64,000 nucleotides of DNA from Anaeramoeba flamelloides (taxonomy: Eukaryota > Metamonada > Anaeramoebidae). This document shows, piece by piece, positions 49,780-62,554 of this stretch (the first letter of the stretch is position 1; the number at the start of each line of letters is the position of its first letter). The notes beneath the pieces are model-generated. The model had not been told where the DNA came from, did no database searches, and saw only the letters and a program-made list of their open reading frames with translations. The stretch spans positions 496,001 to 560,000 of the forward strand of contig JANTQA010000021.1 of the NCBI GenBank assembly GCA_027625915.1. The letters are read 5' to 3'. A program made the translations under genes and the position numbers.

Positions 49780-50946
49780 TTTTGTTTTTTTACTTGTTAT
49801 TTGTGTTTTTGAGAAAAATGAAAAATTCAACCAAGAATTTTTTGAGAAAGCCAAAGGAAATGCACAAAAAAAAATTAATATTTGTCGTACAGGATTATTG
49901 TGTCTCTGTTTTTTGGACCTTTTCTCTAATTTTATGTCTACCTAATTTTTTGTTTTTGATTCTTCATCAATGTGAGGAGTAAAACCAAACAAATAGTAAT
50001 CATATTTTCTTGACTTTTTTATTTTGATTATAGAGTATTAACAGATTCAACCCCTTTGGCTGTTTTGCTTCTATAAGTGTTTTAAAAGTTCGTTCTATTC
50101 CAACAATTTTTCTTTTTTTAGTGATTTTTGAAAAAACAAGAAAATAAAAAAAATTCTCTTTATGTATAACCCTTCCAAAGTTTCTAAAAATATACTACTG
50201 GATAAACCAAACAAATACCAAGGATTTTGTGCTTTTTATTTTTCATTAAAATTTAAATTGAATCAAGAGAAAAACAATCAAAATTTAAAACGTAATTTTT
50301 TTTTTTTTACATCTGCCTTATAAAGTAATCATTGAAAAGAACTGTTTCTTAAAATTCAGATAATTTTTACCCTTGAGTTAAGACCAAATTTTACACATGT
50401 TTGAAAAACAAATTTTTAAAAGCAAAATTATTGCTTACATTTTTCAGATAATTAGGAAAAAGAATAAAAAAGAAAGATTCTAAATCGATTGATCTCTTTT
50501 TATTGAAAAATCTCTGATGGTAATTGATTATATACAGCCTAGAATTTTTTGTTTGGTTTTTGTTGTGAATTGTGAAGGATTAAACAATAAAAGAAAAATA
50601 ACAGAGTACTTTGCTTCTGAATTACTAAGGGGAAAAAATTTTCTCTTCCTTTTCCAGATTTTGCTTTTATAAAAAGAGTTTTTACAGAAGTAAGTGGTTG
50701 TTTGTGGTTTTGTTTTTTGAAAAAGAAAAATGAGAATGGAGTCCAAATTTCAACCATTTATAATTTAAAAACCAGTAAAATAATTTTTTACTTTTTTCAA
50801 CTTTCTTTGTTAAAAAATAGGGACACATTCATTAATTGAATACTAACCAATGATTGAAATGTTATATTTTGTTAATTTTTGACAGGAGTATTCGTTTTGT
50901 GGCTTTGTACAGTAGATTTCATGATATCCAAAATAAAGCAATTCTG

Positions 50947-51291
50947 AGGTACTTATAGTCAAAACATTATTGAATTATGACCTTTATCTCTTGAGATCTA
51001 TAAGAACTTATAAATTTCGAAATTTTAGGAATGTGAAATTTTGCTTGATTGTGGGTTAGTATTAAAAACCACAGTCTAATCCTTCTTCTCATAAGCCAGG
51101 GGTTACAAAGTTTTTATTAAAAAGCTTTGAAACCCCAAAGTTTTGACAATATGGTTTGGGTAATGATTAATTACTATTTAGGATCTGATCAAAAAATATT
51201 TCAAAATCCCACAAATTTTGAAATTTAAAAGTTCTTATAGATCTCAAGAGATTAAGGTCATAGTTCAACATCGTTTTGACTATAAGTGCCT
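50947..51291. mobile_element. 345 bp hairpin element
   Basis: Terminal inverted repeats of roughly 80 bp. The left begins AGGTACTTATAGTCAAAACA and carries GACCTTTATCTCTTGAGATC; the right carries GATCTCAAGAGATTAAGGTC and ends TTTTGACTATAAGTGCCT. The core holds further self-complementary words (CAAAGTTTTTATT, CCCCAAAGTTTTG). No target duplication is clear and no frame is inside. Probably a MITE of undetermined superfamily; a single copy in the window. Confidence 0.8.
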
Positions 51292-52349
51292 TATAATGAA
51301 TTTATTTAAGAATAACCTTAATTTTAGTTATTTACTATTGTCAAAATAATTGTGAAGAAAAATTTAATGCTTGTTTCAAAATAAAAGTTGTGTTATTTTT
51401 TTCTAAAAGACCAATACATTAATCAATCAAAGAAACCGACAATAAACCCTAAATAAATATGGTATTGATTTCTTAAAGTTCGATTATTAAAATTGAGATA
51501 ATAAAAATAAAGTATCAAATTTGAAATTAATTTATCTCAAAAAATAGAGTTAATGGAATTTTTTATCAAAAAAACAAAAAAATTCAAAAAAATGTAAAAC
51601 ATTTCCAACAAATTTACATTCCTAATTTAAAATTCACTGGAAAATTCAAGGAGTTTACTTTCAAAATTGATTTGAACTTAGGTATACCACTGGACAAGGA
51701 ATTGGATGTTCCATTGGAACAAGAAGAAACAAAAAGGCACAGATTCTATTTTGAAACACTTATTATAGTTGTTGGGCGAACATTCTTCTCTTCACTTAAG
51801 TGAAGAAAAATACTTTAAGAATTTTAAGAATCTTATAATCAATGAAAAGTATTTTTATATTAATAAAGTGGATTATTCGCCTTAAAGAATGAAATATTTA
51901 TAGATCCTGGAAAAATAAAAGTTTTTTTTTTTGAAAATTTTGTATTTGGTAAAAACTTTTTTGTATTAGAAATTGGAAATTTTACTTGAAAAGTTATATA
52001 AATCCAAAAACTACAGCACACCAACCACTTGAATTTTATATTCAGGTATTATCTAGTTAAAATTTGATATTAAATGCCCTTCAAAATCACCACCAGATCA
52101 AGTGTAGCAAGTTGTAAACAAAATCGATATCAAATTTGAAAAAAAAAAGTTCAAAATTTTTATTAAGTTTTTATTTCAATAATTATTTTTCGAAAAGCTA
52201 AAAAAAAGAAAAATTGGAGTATTTTGACCACCTCATAAATAATAAGCAATTAAAGTTTTTTTTACCTATTATTGTATTACTACATCCATAGATCATATTA
52301 AATATAAATATTTGTGTATATACCCTGGGTTTTAAACACCTAAAAATGG

Positions 52350-52376
52350 AATATATATATATATATATATATATAT
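52350..52376. repeat. AT dinucleotide microsatellite
   Basis: About 27 bases of uninterrupted AT/TA in intergenic DNA. Confidence 0.93.
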
Positions 52377-53899
52377 TTAGTAGCTTATGGATGCATTATT
52401 TTGGATCTTGACCATGCTATCTTTAACTTAGTATTATATTTAACCAGTTTTCAAGAGTTGTTAAAAAAATCATTTTTTTTTCAAAATTCAGTTTAACGAT
52501 TTTAAGACTAATAGAGTGGAATGTAAGTTATCAAAAAAAATTAATTTTTGTTTTTGTTAATAAAATGTTTACTTTAGCTTTATTTTTATAAGAGCTGTAA
52601 AAAAGTTATTGAATTTTTTTAGGAAATTGAGTGAAAGGGAAATAAATATTTAAATAAGTAACAGAAAAATCAGAAATTATTATTCGATAGGTCATAAACC
52701 ATATTAGCTTTATCATCTTTAAATATCAATTTCAAAAAAAAAAAAAAAAATCATTTTTAACAACTATTGAAAATAAATTAAAATTAATACCAATTTGAAG
52801 ACCAATTGGCTAAGAATCAAAATAATATATCCTAAAGCCTATTATATACGCGTTTTTTCTTTGTTACAAGGATTTAAAGTATAAAAGTCTCAGTTAATTT
52901 GGTAAAAAAACTGTTTGATTTTTTTTTTTTATGTACCTAAAAAAAATTAAAAATCAATTTGGTTTCAAAAGAATATTATATATTTTATAATAAAAATAAA
53001 TTTAATACTTTTATAAACACTGAAATAAATAACCACAATGATTATATAAGTATTTAAGGATTTTCATGAACAATGATTTAGATGTATTTGATAATAGAAA
53101 AAATTAAAAAAAAAATGAATGAAACCACTTGTTTTTTTTTTCGATTTAATTTGAATTTATTGAAATAAATTTGATTTTTTTTGTTTAATGTGTAAATATT
53201 TTAAAGAGTTTTTTCTATTTTTTTTATTTTAAACCAAAAAAATTGTAATTTCGTATATCCCTTTGAAAATAAAATTAGTTCCACCTTCCAATTTTATATT
53301 TTCCCTATTTTCAAACAATAACATTTCTTATCTTGGAATAATTGTCTAATAAATGTAAAAATTAAAGAGATATCAGAAGGTATATATATAATCATTTGTC
53401 AGATTATTAGACCCCCACTTTTGAAAATTTCATTAATTATGACTGCTTTTTTTCCAAGAATAACTTTACTTTTGAAAAAAAAAAATCCTTTCTCAAAAAA
53501 ATTAAATAAGTTGAATTTTATTTTTTTTTTATTTTTGAAACAGGATATTAATTTCTTCTTATAAAGTCGTTAGGTTTTCCAGAATTTAAAAGAATTAGAT
53601 AAAATAAAAGAAATTTTTATCTATTCTTTTGAATTTTGGAAAAAGCACAGTTAGATTTTAATGATTTTTTTGTTTATTTGAAACAATCCACTATTAATTT
53701 TTCTTGAATTTTCTATTTATTTTGAAAATCTATTGACTTTAAAAATAGAAAACCTCAAAAAACCCCAAAACACTTTACTAATTCAATAGAAAACACAAAG
53801 TCAACCCCAAGAAAACCAAGTTATTTTACGACACTGGACAACACTCGATAAAACAACTCATTGCTTATATTATTATTTTACTTAATTATTTTAAATATT

Positions 53900-54800
53900 C
53901 TTGACTTTTCCAACCCGTAATATTTATATTTATGTTTTCTATAAACAAATTTAGTCTCGCATCAAGTAATATTAATTTTTCTATTTCCCAATTAATATTT
54001 TCATTATCTTTTTATGGAATTTTTTAATTGTTTGATATATGTTAACAACCAAGGATTTCTTATTGATTTTTGTGTTTAAATCTTCTTTTATATATTGAAA
54101 TTCTAACTGGGTCTATTTTTTCTTCAATTTTATAAATTATTTCTTTAGGGGAAGTTGATAAATTTTTCAAAATTTTGTGATTTTTTATTTATCAAAACAT
54201 CTATAGCTTCGAAATCTTTTTGAGTTAAATTAAAAATTACTAGGTCATGAAATAATCGACTCATGTATATTGATTTGAAAATTTATAATTTTACACTACT
54301 AATAAATAATAATAAATTTCTAAAAATTTTTAGTTCATTTTCCATTTATAGAAATTTGATCTGTGACCTATCAAAAAGTCATGGATTAAGAATATTTTGA
54401 AGAACAACTAATTTTATAGAGTTTCTAATCACTTGACTTCATAAAATGCTTTATTCAACTCTTGAACAAATAATTTCAAAAAGGAAAATCAAGTAAAAAT
54501 TTCCAAATATAAATTATAATTTATCAGTATAATACAATTATTGTTTGGTTAAAAATCATTTTGTTTTTTTTTTGAATTTTCCTTGACTTTTTTAAAGCTT
54601 TTTTTGTAAATGTTTCTATTTCTCAAGGAAAATTCCGAAATACTATATTTTAAATAAAATTTGGTTGATTTTAAATTTTTACCATATTTTGGATCCATTT
54701 TTAATTCTTGGATAATTGTATAAATTATTATCAACTTTTTGTCAATTTCTTGACCGTTCCCTTCCATTATTAAAATTAAATCATCTAAACATTTGAACAT
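53900..54800 (-). pseudogene. Unassigned broken coding-like segment
   Basis: An 83-codon ATG frame (54800-54549) starts MFKCLDDLIL and is more varied in composition than most chance frames here. Downstream on the same strand, further short open segments lie in more than one frame. This looks like a decayed coding region with several breaks. I recognise no family, so it could be an old host gene, an old mobile element, or simply AT-rich DNA that happens to read well. No terminal repeats were seen around it. Confidence 0.22.
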
Positions 54801-55290
54801 GATAAACTAAATCTTATATTTTTTCAATTTAAAAAAAAAAATACCCAAAATGATTTAAACGGGGGAGAAAAGAATTAATATAAAAAAAAAATAATGATTT
54901 GAAATATCTAAGAATAACTTTACTTTGATGTTTTTTGAGATATAAGACTTTGGATAATTTTTGAAATATTTTTCTATTTGAGCAAGATTTCAATTTTATG
55001 GTAGATCTGTTTTTTTTTTTATTATAATTTTAATAATATTTTATCTAATAAAAGCATACACCAAATTGATTTATTATTAAAGAATTTCCAAAAAAAAAAA
55101 AAAAAAAAAAAAATGATTTAGCACAATAAAATTTAATTCATGATTTGAATTGGAATTTATTTTAACCAATCACTTATCAAATATTTTCATTTTTTTTAAT
55201 AAATGTCATTAAAATAGAAAAATGCAAAAAATGGCGATAAAAAAACAAAAGAAAATTGATAAATAAACAACTGATATTAAATTGTCTGTT

Positions 55291-56971
55291 CTATTTTCTT
55301 TTTGAATCCTTCTTTTTATATTGGTAACTTTTATATTTTTGTAAAAAGTTTTTAATTGAATAATTTTGAAAGTTATTTTGATTAACTTTTTTAGCAAAGC
55401 TTGCCACTAAAGTATTGTTATCATTATTAATTTTTAAGCAAGTAAATTTTTCTTCGACTTGCTCTTCGTTATCCTCAATTATTAATTTATTCTGATAAAA
55501 GCTTATTAGCACCTCTTTTAAAAGGTTTATAATGGATTGTAAAATGTCCTTGGTGACTATAAAACCGGCTTCTTCTTTTTTCACTTGTAAATGGTGAGGG
55601 AAATTTGAAAATGTGGTAATTAAATATAATTTTTTCTGTTCGATGGGGTTATTTATCAATTTTTCTTCGCCTATTTCCCTTTTGAGGATATCCACTATTA
55701 AACGTACCCCCGAAAAGGAATGCTTTAATGATTGGATCGCAATCTGGATATTATTTTGGTTTGGAATTTCATGATCGAAAAATATATCGTTTGCTAATAG
55801 AAATTCTTCATCATTCCCGTTGATATCTAATTGGTATTTCCATTGCTTTTCGTTTAGAAATCTTTTTAGTTTCATTATTTCACCACCAATCTCTTTACAC
55901 TCCTCAATTGATAAGTCGATATATGATTTATAAGGGACACCGTTTCCTAAACACTTATTACATTTTTTTAGTTTTTGATAAGAATAGTTTGTCTTTGATA
56001 TTTCCTTAAAGCCAAAGCCAAAGCCATTGCATTGGTTACAAACTGTAACATTCTTTAACATCTCACCACGCCCTTTGCATAGGAGACAAACTTTGACATT
56101 CATACCGCCTAGGCATTTTAAACAAATTTCAGATGAAGACTGATCCTGGAAGTTGATGTTTTTGATCTCATCATATTGCACTTCAAACGGAATTGTAAGA
56201 CTGCTATGAAGAACCAAAGATTGAAACCCATAGCCACCACATTTTTTACAGTTCTCTCTTTGGCAATTATAGCAATAGTTTATAATTTTAGCTTTTTTGT
56301 AGTTTTTGAGAGAATAAAAATTGCCTTCATAATAGACACTTTGGATCCTTGTATTACTACAATTATGACAAAAACTCTTTTTGTTATGTTTTTTGCAATA
56401 AATAACTTGATAACCAATACCAAAAAGGTATTTTGTTTTTTTATTGCTTTCTTTGTTTCGGATCAACATACTTTTGATCCCAAAACCATTACAATATTTA
56501 CAAGATCCAGAATAATCATTACAGAATTTTGTTTCAAGAATTTCAATCCTTTCTGAATTTTTGCAATCACAACTACACAACTCACACGGCTTAAACCAAT
56601 CATCAGCTTTTTTTTTTTTGTAATTTGGTAACATTTATTGATAATAAATAAGATTAGAATTTAGATTTTTTTTTGATTTATTGGGAATTTTGATATTTAC
56701 TTAATTCGTCCATTTCTTTCTGTTTGAGCGTTTTGATTTCTTCATTACGATCTTTTAAGTTTTCTTTTTCTTTTTCTTTTTCTTTTTTTATATTTTCTTT
56801 TTCTTTTTCTTTTTCTTTTTCTGTTTCTTGGTTCTTATCATTTTCTTTTTGGTCTTCTTTTTCTTCAAAACCTTGAATTCGGTTTTTTTTGTCTTCTATA
56901 TTTTGAATAAAATTACCTTCCTTCAAGTTGGTTGTTTGAATTTTGAGTTTAGTGAATTTTATTGCATTCAT
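55291..56971 (-). CDS. Cysteine-rich protein with DnaJ-type CxxCxGxG repeats, probably 2 exons
   Basis: I infer exon 1 at 56971-56701 (starts MNAIKFTKLK, then a KEKEKEN-rich coiled tract) joined to exon 2 at 56606-55291, giving 528 residues. The 94 bp intron has donor GTAAAT and acceptor AAG after an A run, and the junction (DEL-T-DDWFKPCELC) keeps frame. If unspliced, a 447-residue protein starts at 56634. The middle holds repeated zinc-knuckle modules: CELCSCDC, CKYCNGFG, CHNC, CYNCQ, CKKCGGYG, CLKCLGG, CLLCKGRG, CNQCNGFG, CNKCLGNG. These resemble the four CxxCxGxG repeats of the DnaJ/Hsp40 zinc domain, but more numerous, and no J domain (HPD) is present. The last ~220 residues are an unrecognised mixed helical region ending in Lys. 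Zinc binding, and perhaps chaperone or RNA contacts, can be guessed; no function is established. Confidence 0.7.
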
Positions 56972-57289
56972 CTTGTAAAAAGAAAATGTAAAATGAAAAA
57001 GTTAAAAAATGGAAAAATTTTATTTTGAGCAAGAAAAAAATTGCATAAAAATTGTAGTCACTTTTTTTGCTTGGCAACACTTTGTTTTTTTGAAATTATT
57101 CTAAATTTTGAAAGAAATTTTAAGATCAAAATTCAACAACTTACATTTAAAGAGTTTTTTCGAATACAAACTGGTAAAAAATCACAATTTGTATAAATTT
57201 CCACTTTTTTTTTTCATTAAAAAGAGTTTCAGGTTATTCCAAGAAAACAAATATTTTTCTTTTAGATAACTTTTGAAAAATTTCAATTA

Positions 57290-57779
57290 GAGTAGGGAAA
57301 AAAATACACGGACATGAAAAAAATCCCGGACAAGATTTTTAATTGTGAGTATTAGTAAAATTTTTGTCTAATTTCAATTATCTCCTTATTATAAATAACC
57401 AATTTTTTTATGAGATTAGTAATAAACCTACCTAAAGTCCATCAAAGTAAGGTGTCTAAAGAATACTCGAGTAATTGTTTGATAGCCTAATGTTGATCAA
57501 CTTTTTTTGAAAAACAATCCAGTTTTATTGAGGTTTACTAGAGTTTGGAAAATGATAATTTTTCTTCTTGTTTTTTGATTGATTGAATGGTGTTTTGAAC
57601 AAGTGTGATTTCATCAATCATCTTTCTAATAAGTGGGGGAGTTATAATTGAAAAAGTTCGATTCTTAAAAAATATAATTTGATTGTCAATAAATGAAATT
57701 ACACAATAATTTTACTAATATTCACAATTAAAAATCTTGTCCGGGATTTTTTTCATGTCCGGTATTTTTTTCACTGCTC
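57290..57779. mobile_element. TA-flanked Tc1/mariner-like non-autonomous element, copy B
   Basis: 490 bp. Left end GAGTAGGGAAAAAAATACAC, right end GGTATTTTTTTCACTGCTC, each bordered by TA (57288-57289 and 57780-57781). Internal arms share CGGACATGAAAAAAATCCCG and GACAAGATTTTTAATTGTGA with their complements on the other side. Same family as 16938-17440. The centre carries non-palindromic sequence (including AGTGGGGGAGTTATAATTG, matched as AGTGGGGGAGCTATAATTT-like sequence on the opposite strand of copy A). No transposase. Confidence 0.87.
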
Positions 57780-58417
57780 TAAATTCAAAATTGTTATCTT
57801 TTGTTAATTATTTTTTTTTACCCTTTTTTGGATGAATTGATAAAAGTTTGTATCTAGTAGTGAAATTTGAAAAAATTTGAAAGAATATCAGAGACTGAAA
57901 TCTTACTGACTGTCAGGCTGAAAGTTCCAAAAAGTCTTGAAAGTATTTATAAGGATGATACTATTCTTTTCGTGATAGAGAAATATAGTTTAAAAATAAA
58001 ATGAAAACTTATTAGTTTAATTTTTAAAATGTGAGAACTTTTATAAAGGTTTTTTCAACTTTTCTATTATAAAAAAAATCGAAAACTTTTTTCGAATTAA
58101 AACTTTTAGAAAGTTTTCTATTTTAATAAAGAGAGTTACCAACCTTTAAATATGATACAGAGGTTGGGGTGTGACGAAAATTATTTTTTTTTTCAATAAG
58201 TCCTAACTTTATTTAAAAGATAAAACTTTAAAAATGTTTTATTTCAGACATTATCTCAGAAAAAAAAAGTCTTGACTTCTTTAAAATGACACTATATTTT
58301 ATAAAAAAAAATTTTTCCGTCTTTGTGTTTGTGTCATGAAATGGTTGAGCTAACCTCATTAATGTAATTTATTAATATGAGTCTTTTTTTTTTTTTTTGA
58401 ATTCCAAAATTCACATA

Positions 58418-58615
58418 CACTCGGTTCGACTCTTAAGGCACAAACTTTCAAATAAATTTAAAACACAAAAATATCTCAAATTAAGGCACCTTTTTTGAAA
58501 TTCTATTTTTACATAAATTATTTTACTATATTTTGAATTTTGTGACCTATTTTGAGATTTTTTTTGTGACTCAAATTTCGTTGAAATTTTGTGTCGTAAA
58601 AAACGGAACTGACTG
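58418..58615. mobile_element. Hairpin MITE (Tc1/mariner type), copy 2, degraded
   Basis: 198 bp. Left end CACTCGGTTCGACTCTTAAG, right end CGGAACTGACTG. Several substitutions relative to copies 1 and 3; left flank TA is kept, right flank is CA. Interior blocks AAGGCACAAACTTTCAA and TTTTGTGACTCAAATTTCG correspond to the family arms. The oldest-looking of the three copies. Confidence 0.8.
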
Positions 58616-58771
58616 CAATTCTAATATAAAACCCAAAAAAGCAACCAATTATTTTTATTAACAATTAAGTAAATTCTTGGGATTTGAGTAAAAGAATTTT
58701 TCTTTTTATGTTGGAAAATCTTGATTTTATATGGTATTTTTTTTTTTTGTTATAATTGTTCATTATTAATA

Positions 58772-59354
58772 AGGTATTTCCAAAAAAGTGGGGCATTTTT
58801 TTTTACATTTCATAAAAAATAATCTTTTTTAGTGATGGTAATCATTAATCAACTATACCAAATTAAGTATAATATTTATACCGATTGATCCAACCACTTA
58901 TGTATTTAATTCAAAACATGTTAGTTGGAATATTCTCAAAAAATGAAAAAAAAAAATAGTACTTTTTTTCGGAAAAGCAATGAACGACCAATTTCAATAA
59001 ATAACTGGAAATATGGAAAGGGAACAATTGATTTTTTAAACACAAAAACGCAGTTATATGTTTTTTAATTATATTGGAAATTCTGTAGAGATTATTCAAG
59101 TTATGAAAATGATTTTTTCGTTCAAAAACAAAATAATAAACACCAATTTTCACCATAAAAAATATCAGATAAAATCGAGATCAAAAATTTTCATATATTT
59201 TATTTATGCAATACAATACTAAGAAACAAATTGAATTATTACCAAGAATTGATAAACGGTGGTTAATGATTTTATATCTTTAAATCCTTTTTTGAAGAAT
59301 TTTTTATATAAATATATTTTAAAATAAATTTGCCCCACTTTCTTGGAAATATTT
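58772..59354. mobile_element. 583 bp TIR element, TA-flanked
   Basis: Ends AGGTATTTCCAAAAAAGTGG and its partner CCACTTTCTTGGAAATATTT, with about 25 bp of matched terminus through GTGGGGCA/TGCCCCAC. TA stands on both sides (58770-58771 and 59355-59356). Internal sequence is not palindromic and holds no recognisable transposase, though it is larger than the hairpin MITEs. Tc1/mariner-like by target site. Confidence 0.75.
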
Positions 59355-61198
59355 TACTTCAATTCAACTCTCTACCAATAAAAATAATTGAATTATGGGT
59401 GATTAAATAACAAAATATATTTGTTAGACGCTTTTAACTATATTATATCATTGAATATAGATCAATTTAGTTATTTTTTTTTTATTCTTTAAAAGTTTTA
59501 ATAAAGTTATTTTCCAAATTTCAAAAAAAGGGAAAAAATTTACAAAAAATTTTCTTATTTTGAAATATGATTTTACCAAATTGTTTGTTCTTATTCACAA
59601 GAATTATTATAACAATTCAAATCATTTTTAGAAAGAAAAAATTGATTTCAATTTTGAAGGTAAAATTACAAATTTCTAAAATATCTTTCAAAAACGTTTT
59701 ATTTTGAAAAATCGAATTTCATTTTAGAACAAAAAACACAATTTATAGGTAAAATTTTTAAATGACTTTTAAAATTTAATTATTAAAAAAATTCTTCTTA
59801 AAAAAATACACTTATTTTTTAAATATGTTGTATAAATCAATTTATTAGGTTAACCAAAAGAATTATCTCAAAAAAAAAAAAAATCTTTTGATTAATATTC
59901 CTGATAACAAAGATTATTTATTGTGTAATAACTATGGAAATGGTCATATAATATGGTAAGAAAATTTTATGATGTAAGAAATAAAATGAAATTAAAAATT
60001 TTCTTTTTAGAAAAAAAGGAAAAATAAATTGATCTCAAGGATAAATTTTCTTTTCTGGGTTTCCTTATCTATCAGATTGTTTTTGACACTTGACAGATAC
60101 AACATTTGCAAGTAGAGTATATCACTTAAAAATTATTTTTAAAATTTTGTATTGTTTTCTTAGAGAAAAATTGATCTTTTATTGGTTGTTTTTTATTTAT
60201 TTTTATTTGTTGATAAAGATAGAGCACATTATTTCTTTAGATTTCAATTAAATTTTTGAAAAAAAACTAAAGTAATTTATCAGAAACAGTTTCGTATTTT
60301 TAAACTGAAATCATTTTTAACAAATAATTTTCAATAAAAAAACTGATGATTTCTTGTTGAATTTTTTGGGTTAAAAAATTTAAAGATAAATTTCAAAAAA
60401 AAAATAACGTTTGATTTTTATAAAATAAATAAATCAACATTCGAAAAAAATTAGATGTCATTTAAAGTATTACTTAATAAACATACAAAATAATAAACAC
60501 AAAAAGAAAGGGTGAAAAAATGATTAAGATTAAAGTTGAGTTTCGTTAATCAAAGTAAAGTCGTAAAATTAGTTAATATTATCTTACCATTTATTTTGTC
60601 AACAATTATTTGTATATTTAAAACAATTTTTTCAATTCTTTTTTTTTGAAAACTCTCCAAAATTTTTAACAAAACAAAATTCAATTTTTGAAAAAAAAAA
60701 AAAAAACTTGATTAAATTAATACTATAAGATACAATAAATTAGGACTTTTAACTAGTTGAAATAACTACAATTATTTTTAAATTACAATACTTACAAAAC
60801 AAAAAATAAATAATTTATAATTAAAAAAAAAAAAATATTTCAAAAATTTAATTATGGGTTTATAAAAAAATTCAATTGGTATATATCAACTTTTTTTCTG
60901 CCCAAGATGCCTAAATCTGTTTTTAAAACCTCAATTATTTTTTATAATTATTCTTTAAAGAATAAATCAGAAACAAATGGAATAATATGTATATTGTAGA
61001 ATATTTCATATTTATAAGAAGTAAAATATACTAATCAATATATTTCTTAAAAAATGAATAAACACAAATTATTCAGGAAAATTTTCAGAAAAACAACAAT
61101 TATGAAGTTAAAAATAAATTATAATCTAAATTTTAAAAGAAGTAACACGTTTTTAAAATTTAGAACTTTTAGAAATGGAATAAAAATATATTTTTTTA

Positions 61199-61395
61199 GG
61201 TCAGTTCCACTTGTAAGACACAAACTTTGAACGAAATTTAAGGCACAATAAAAATCTCAAATTAAGGTACAAAATTCAAATTCCAGTAAATTTAATTGTG
61301 TAAAAAAAATATACCAAAAAATGTGCTTTAATTTGGGATTTTGATTGTGCCTTAAATTTCGTTCAAAGTTTGTGTCTTAAAAGTGGAACTGACTG
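61199..61395. mobile_element. Hairpin MITE (Tc1/mariner type), copy 3
   Basis: 197 bp between TA dinucleotides (61197-61198 and 61396-61397). Left arm GGTCAGTTCCACTTGTAAGA, right arm ends TCTTAAAAGTGGAACTGACTG. Interior AATTTAAGGCACAATAAAAA is matched by its complement on the right arm. Close to copy 1 with scattered differences. Confidence 0.9.
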
Positions 61396-61906
61396 TATGT
61401 CATAAAAAAAATCTAAATATTTCAAATCCAAAAAAAAGGAAAAATGGAATAAATATGATTACAGTACTCAACATCTCCAAAAAAAAAAAAAAAAAAAAAA
61501 TATTTATGGTGTTGTGAAAAATATCAATTTATGAATATCAAGCAATTAAAAAAATATCAGAAATATAATACAAAAAAATTTCGAAAAAGTTATACTTATT
61601 AAAAAAAATAAAATAAAATCTTTAATCTGATTAACTAAAATTACGAAATTTATTATTATGTGTTGATAATTCTTCATCAAAGCCCCAATGATTAGAAAAA
61701 TTGAGGTTTTAAACTAAAAATAAATCTAAAAAAGTGATAATAAAAAATATATAAAATAGTATATATATATAAGCAGAATTTCAAAAATAGGGACAGATTT
61801 TTCATCATATAAAAAATTGTTTTAATTGTATTTTTTTTTTTTTTTTTTGAATAATAATGTATTTTACAAAAGTTTTTAGAGATAATAACAAATATAAACC
61901 CCAATT

Positions 61907-62094
61907 CAAAATTTTTAACACACCAAAATTAGATTTGTGAAAAAAAAACTTATTTAATCACTTCTCGAAGATTTACCAAATTAGAACCATTCACTAATTG
62001 AAATGTTAACACCTTTTTATAAATTACAATACTCACAAAACCAAAAATAAATAATTATCAATACAAATAAATCACAGGTGTGTTAAAAATTTTG
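61907..62094. repeat. 18 bp perfect inverted repeat pair
   Basis: CAAAATTTTTAACACACC at 61907-61924 and its exact complement GGTGTGTTAAAAATTTTG at 62077-62094, 188 bp end to end. It could be a small TIR element, or the facing ends of two Tc1-like remnants, since GTGTGTTAAAAATTTTGG-like words resemble Tc1-type termini. Part of the interior (ATTACAATACTCACAAAA) also resembles 60784-60801. Confidence 0.55.
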
Positions 62095-62554
62095 GAGAGA
62101 GCAAAACAAAAAAATACATTAGTAAATCTTTTTAAATTCTATTAGGAATATTGATCGATCAAAAGGTTAGATACTACCAACTAATTTTATTTGAGTTCTT
62201 CTATTTGGAACAACTTTCAACTTTAACATAATATAAACCTTGTAGAAAAATTTTGATCCAACGAAGCCAATTACGTAATTCAAACAATGAAATGAAAACA
62301 AAAACTAAAAGATGAAAAAATGATTTTCATATTTTTCAAAAATCAAAATTATCTCCAATTTCAATGAAATTTTATTGTTTTGATTTTTTGGAACGTTTTA
62401 GCTGTGTGGAAAATTTTGAATTTTAGTTTAGATTAATAAATAAAAATATTGTGTAATCATTTTATTTTTTAAATACAAACGAAACAAGCAAAAAATAATC
62501 ATAAAAAAATTTGCCCCTAATTTTGAAATTTGTCTTATATATAATAATGGTTTT

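Larger units (their letters stand above)
49780..55290. other. Long intergenic stretch with one hairpin element
   Basis: 5.5 kb between two minus-strand genes. Contains the 345 bp hairpin element (50947-51291), an AT run at 52350-52376, an imperfect inverted repeat (TCAAGAGTTGTTAAA near 52452 and its partner near 52758) and a coding-like but broken segment at about 53900-54800. A perfect-looking acceptor/donor pair around 50658-50690 could bracket a tiny exon, but no gene supports it. Confidence 0.5.

Noticed and set aside
50528-50757. Two overlapping minus-strand 72-codon frames and a candidate mini-exon (about 50658-50690) on the plus strand
   Set aside because: No homology and no neighbouring exons; the frames contradict each other.
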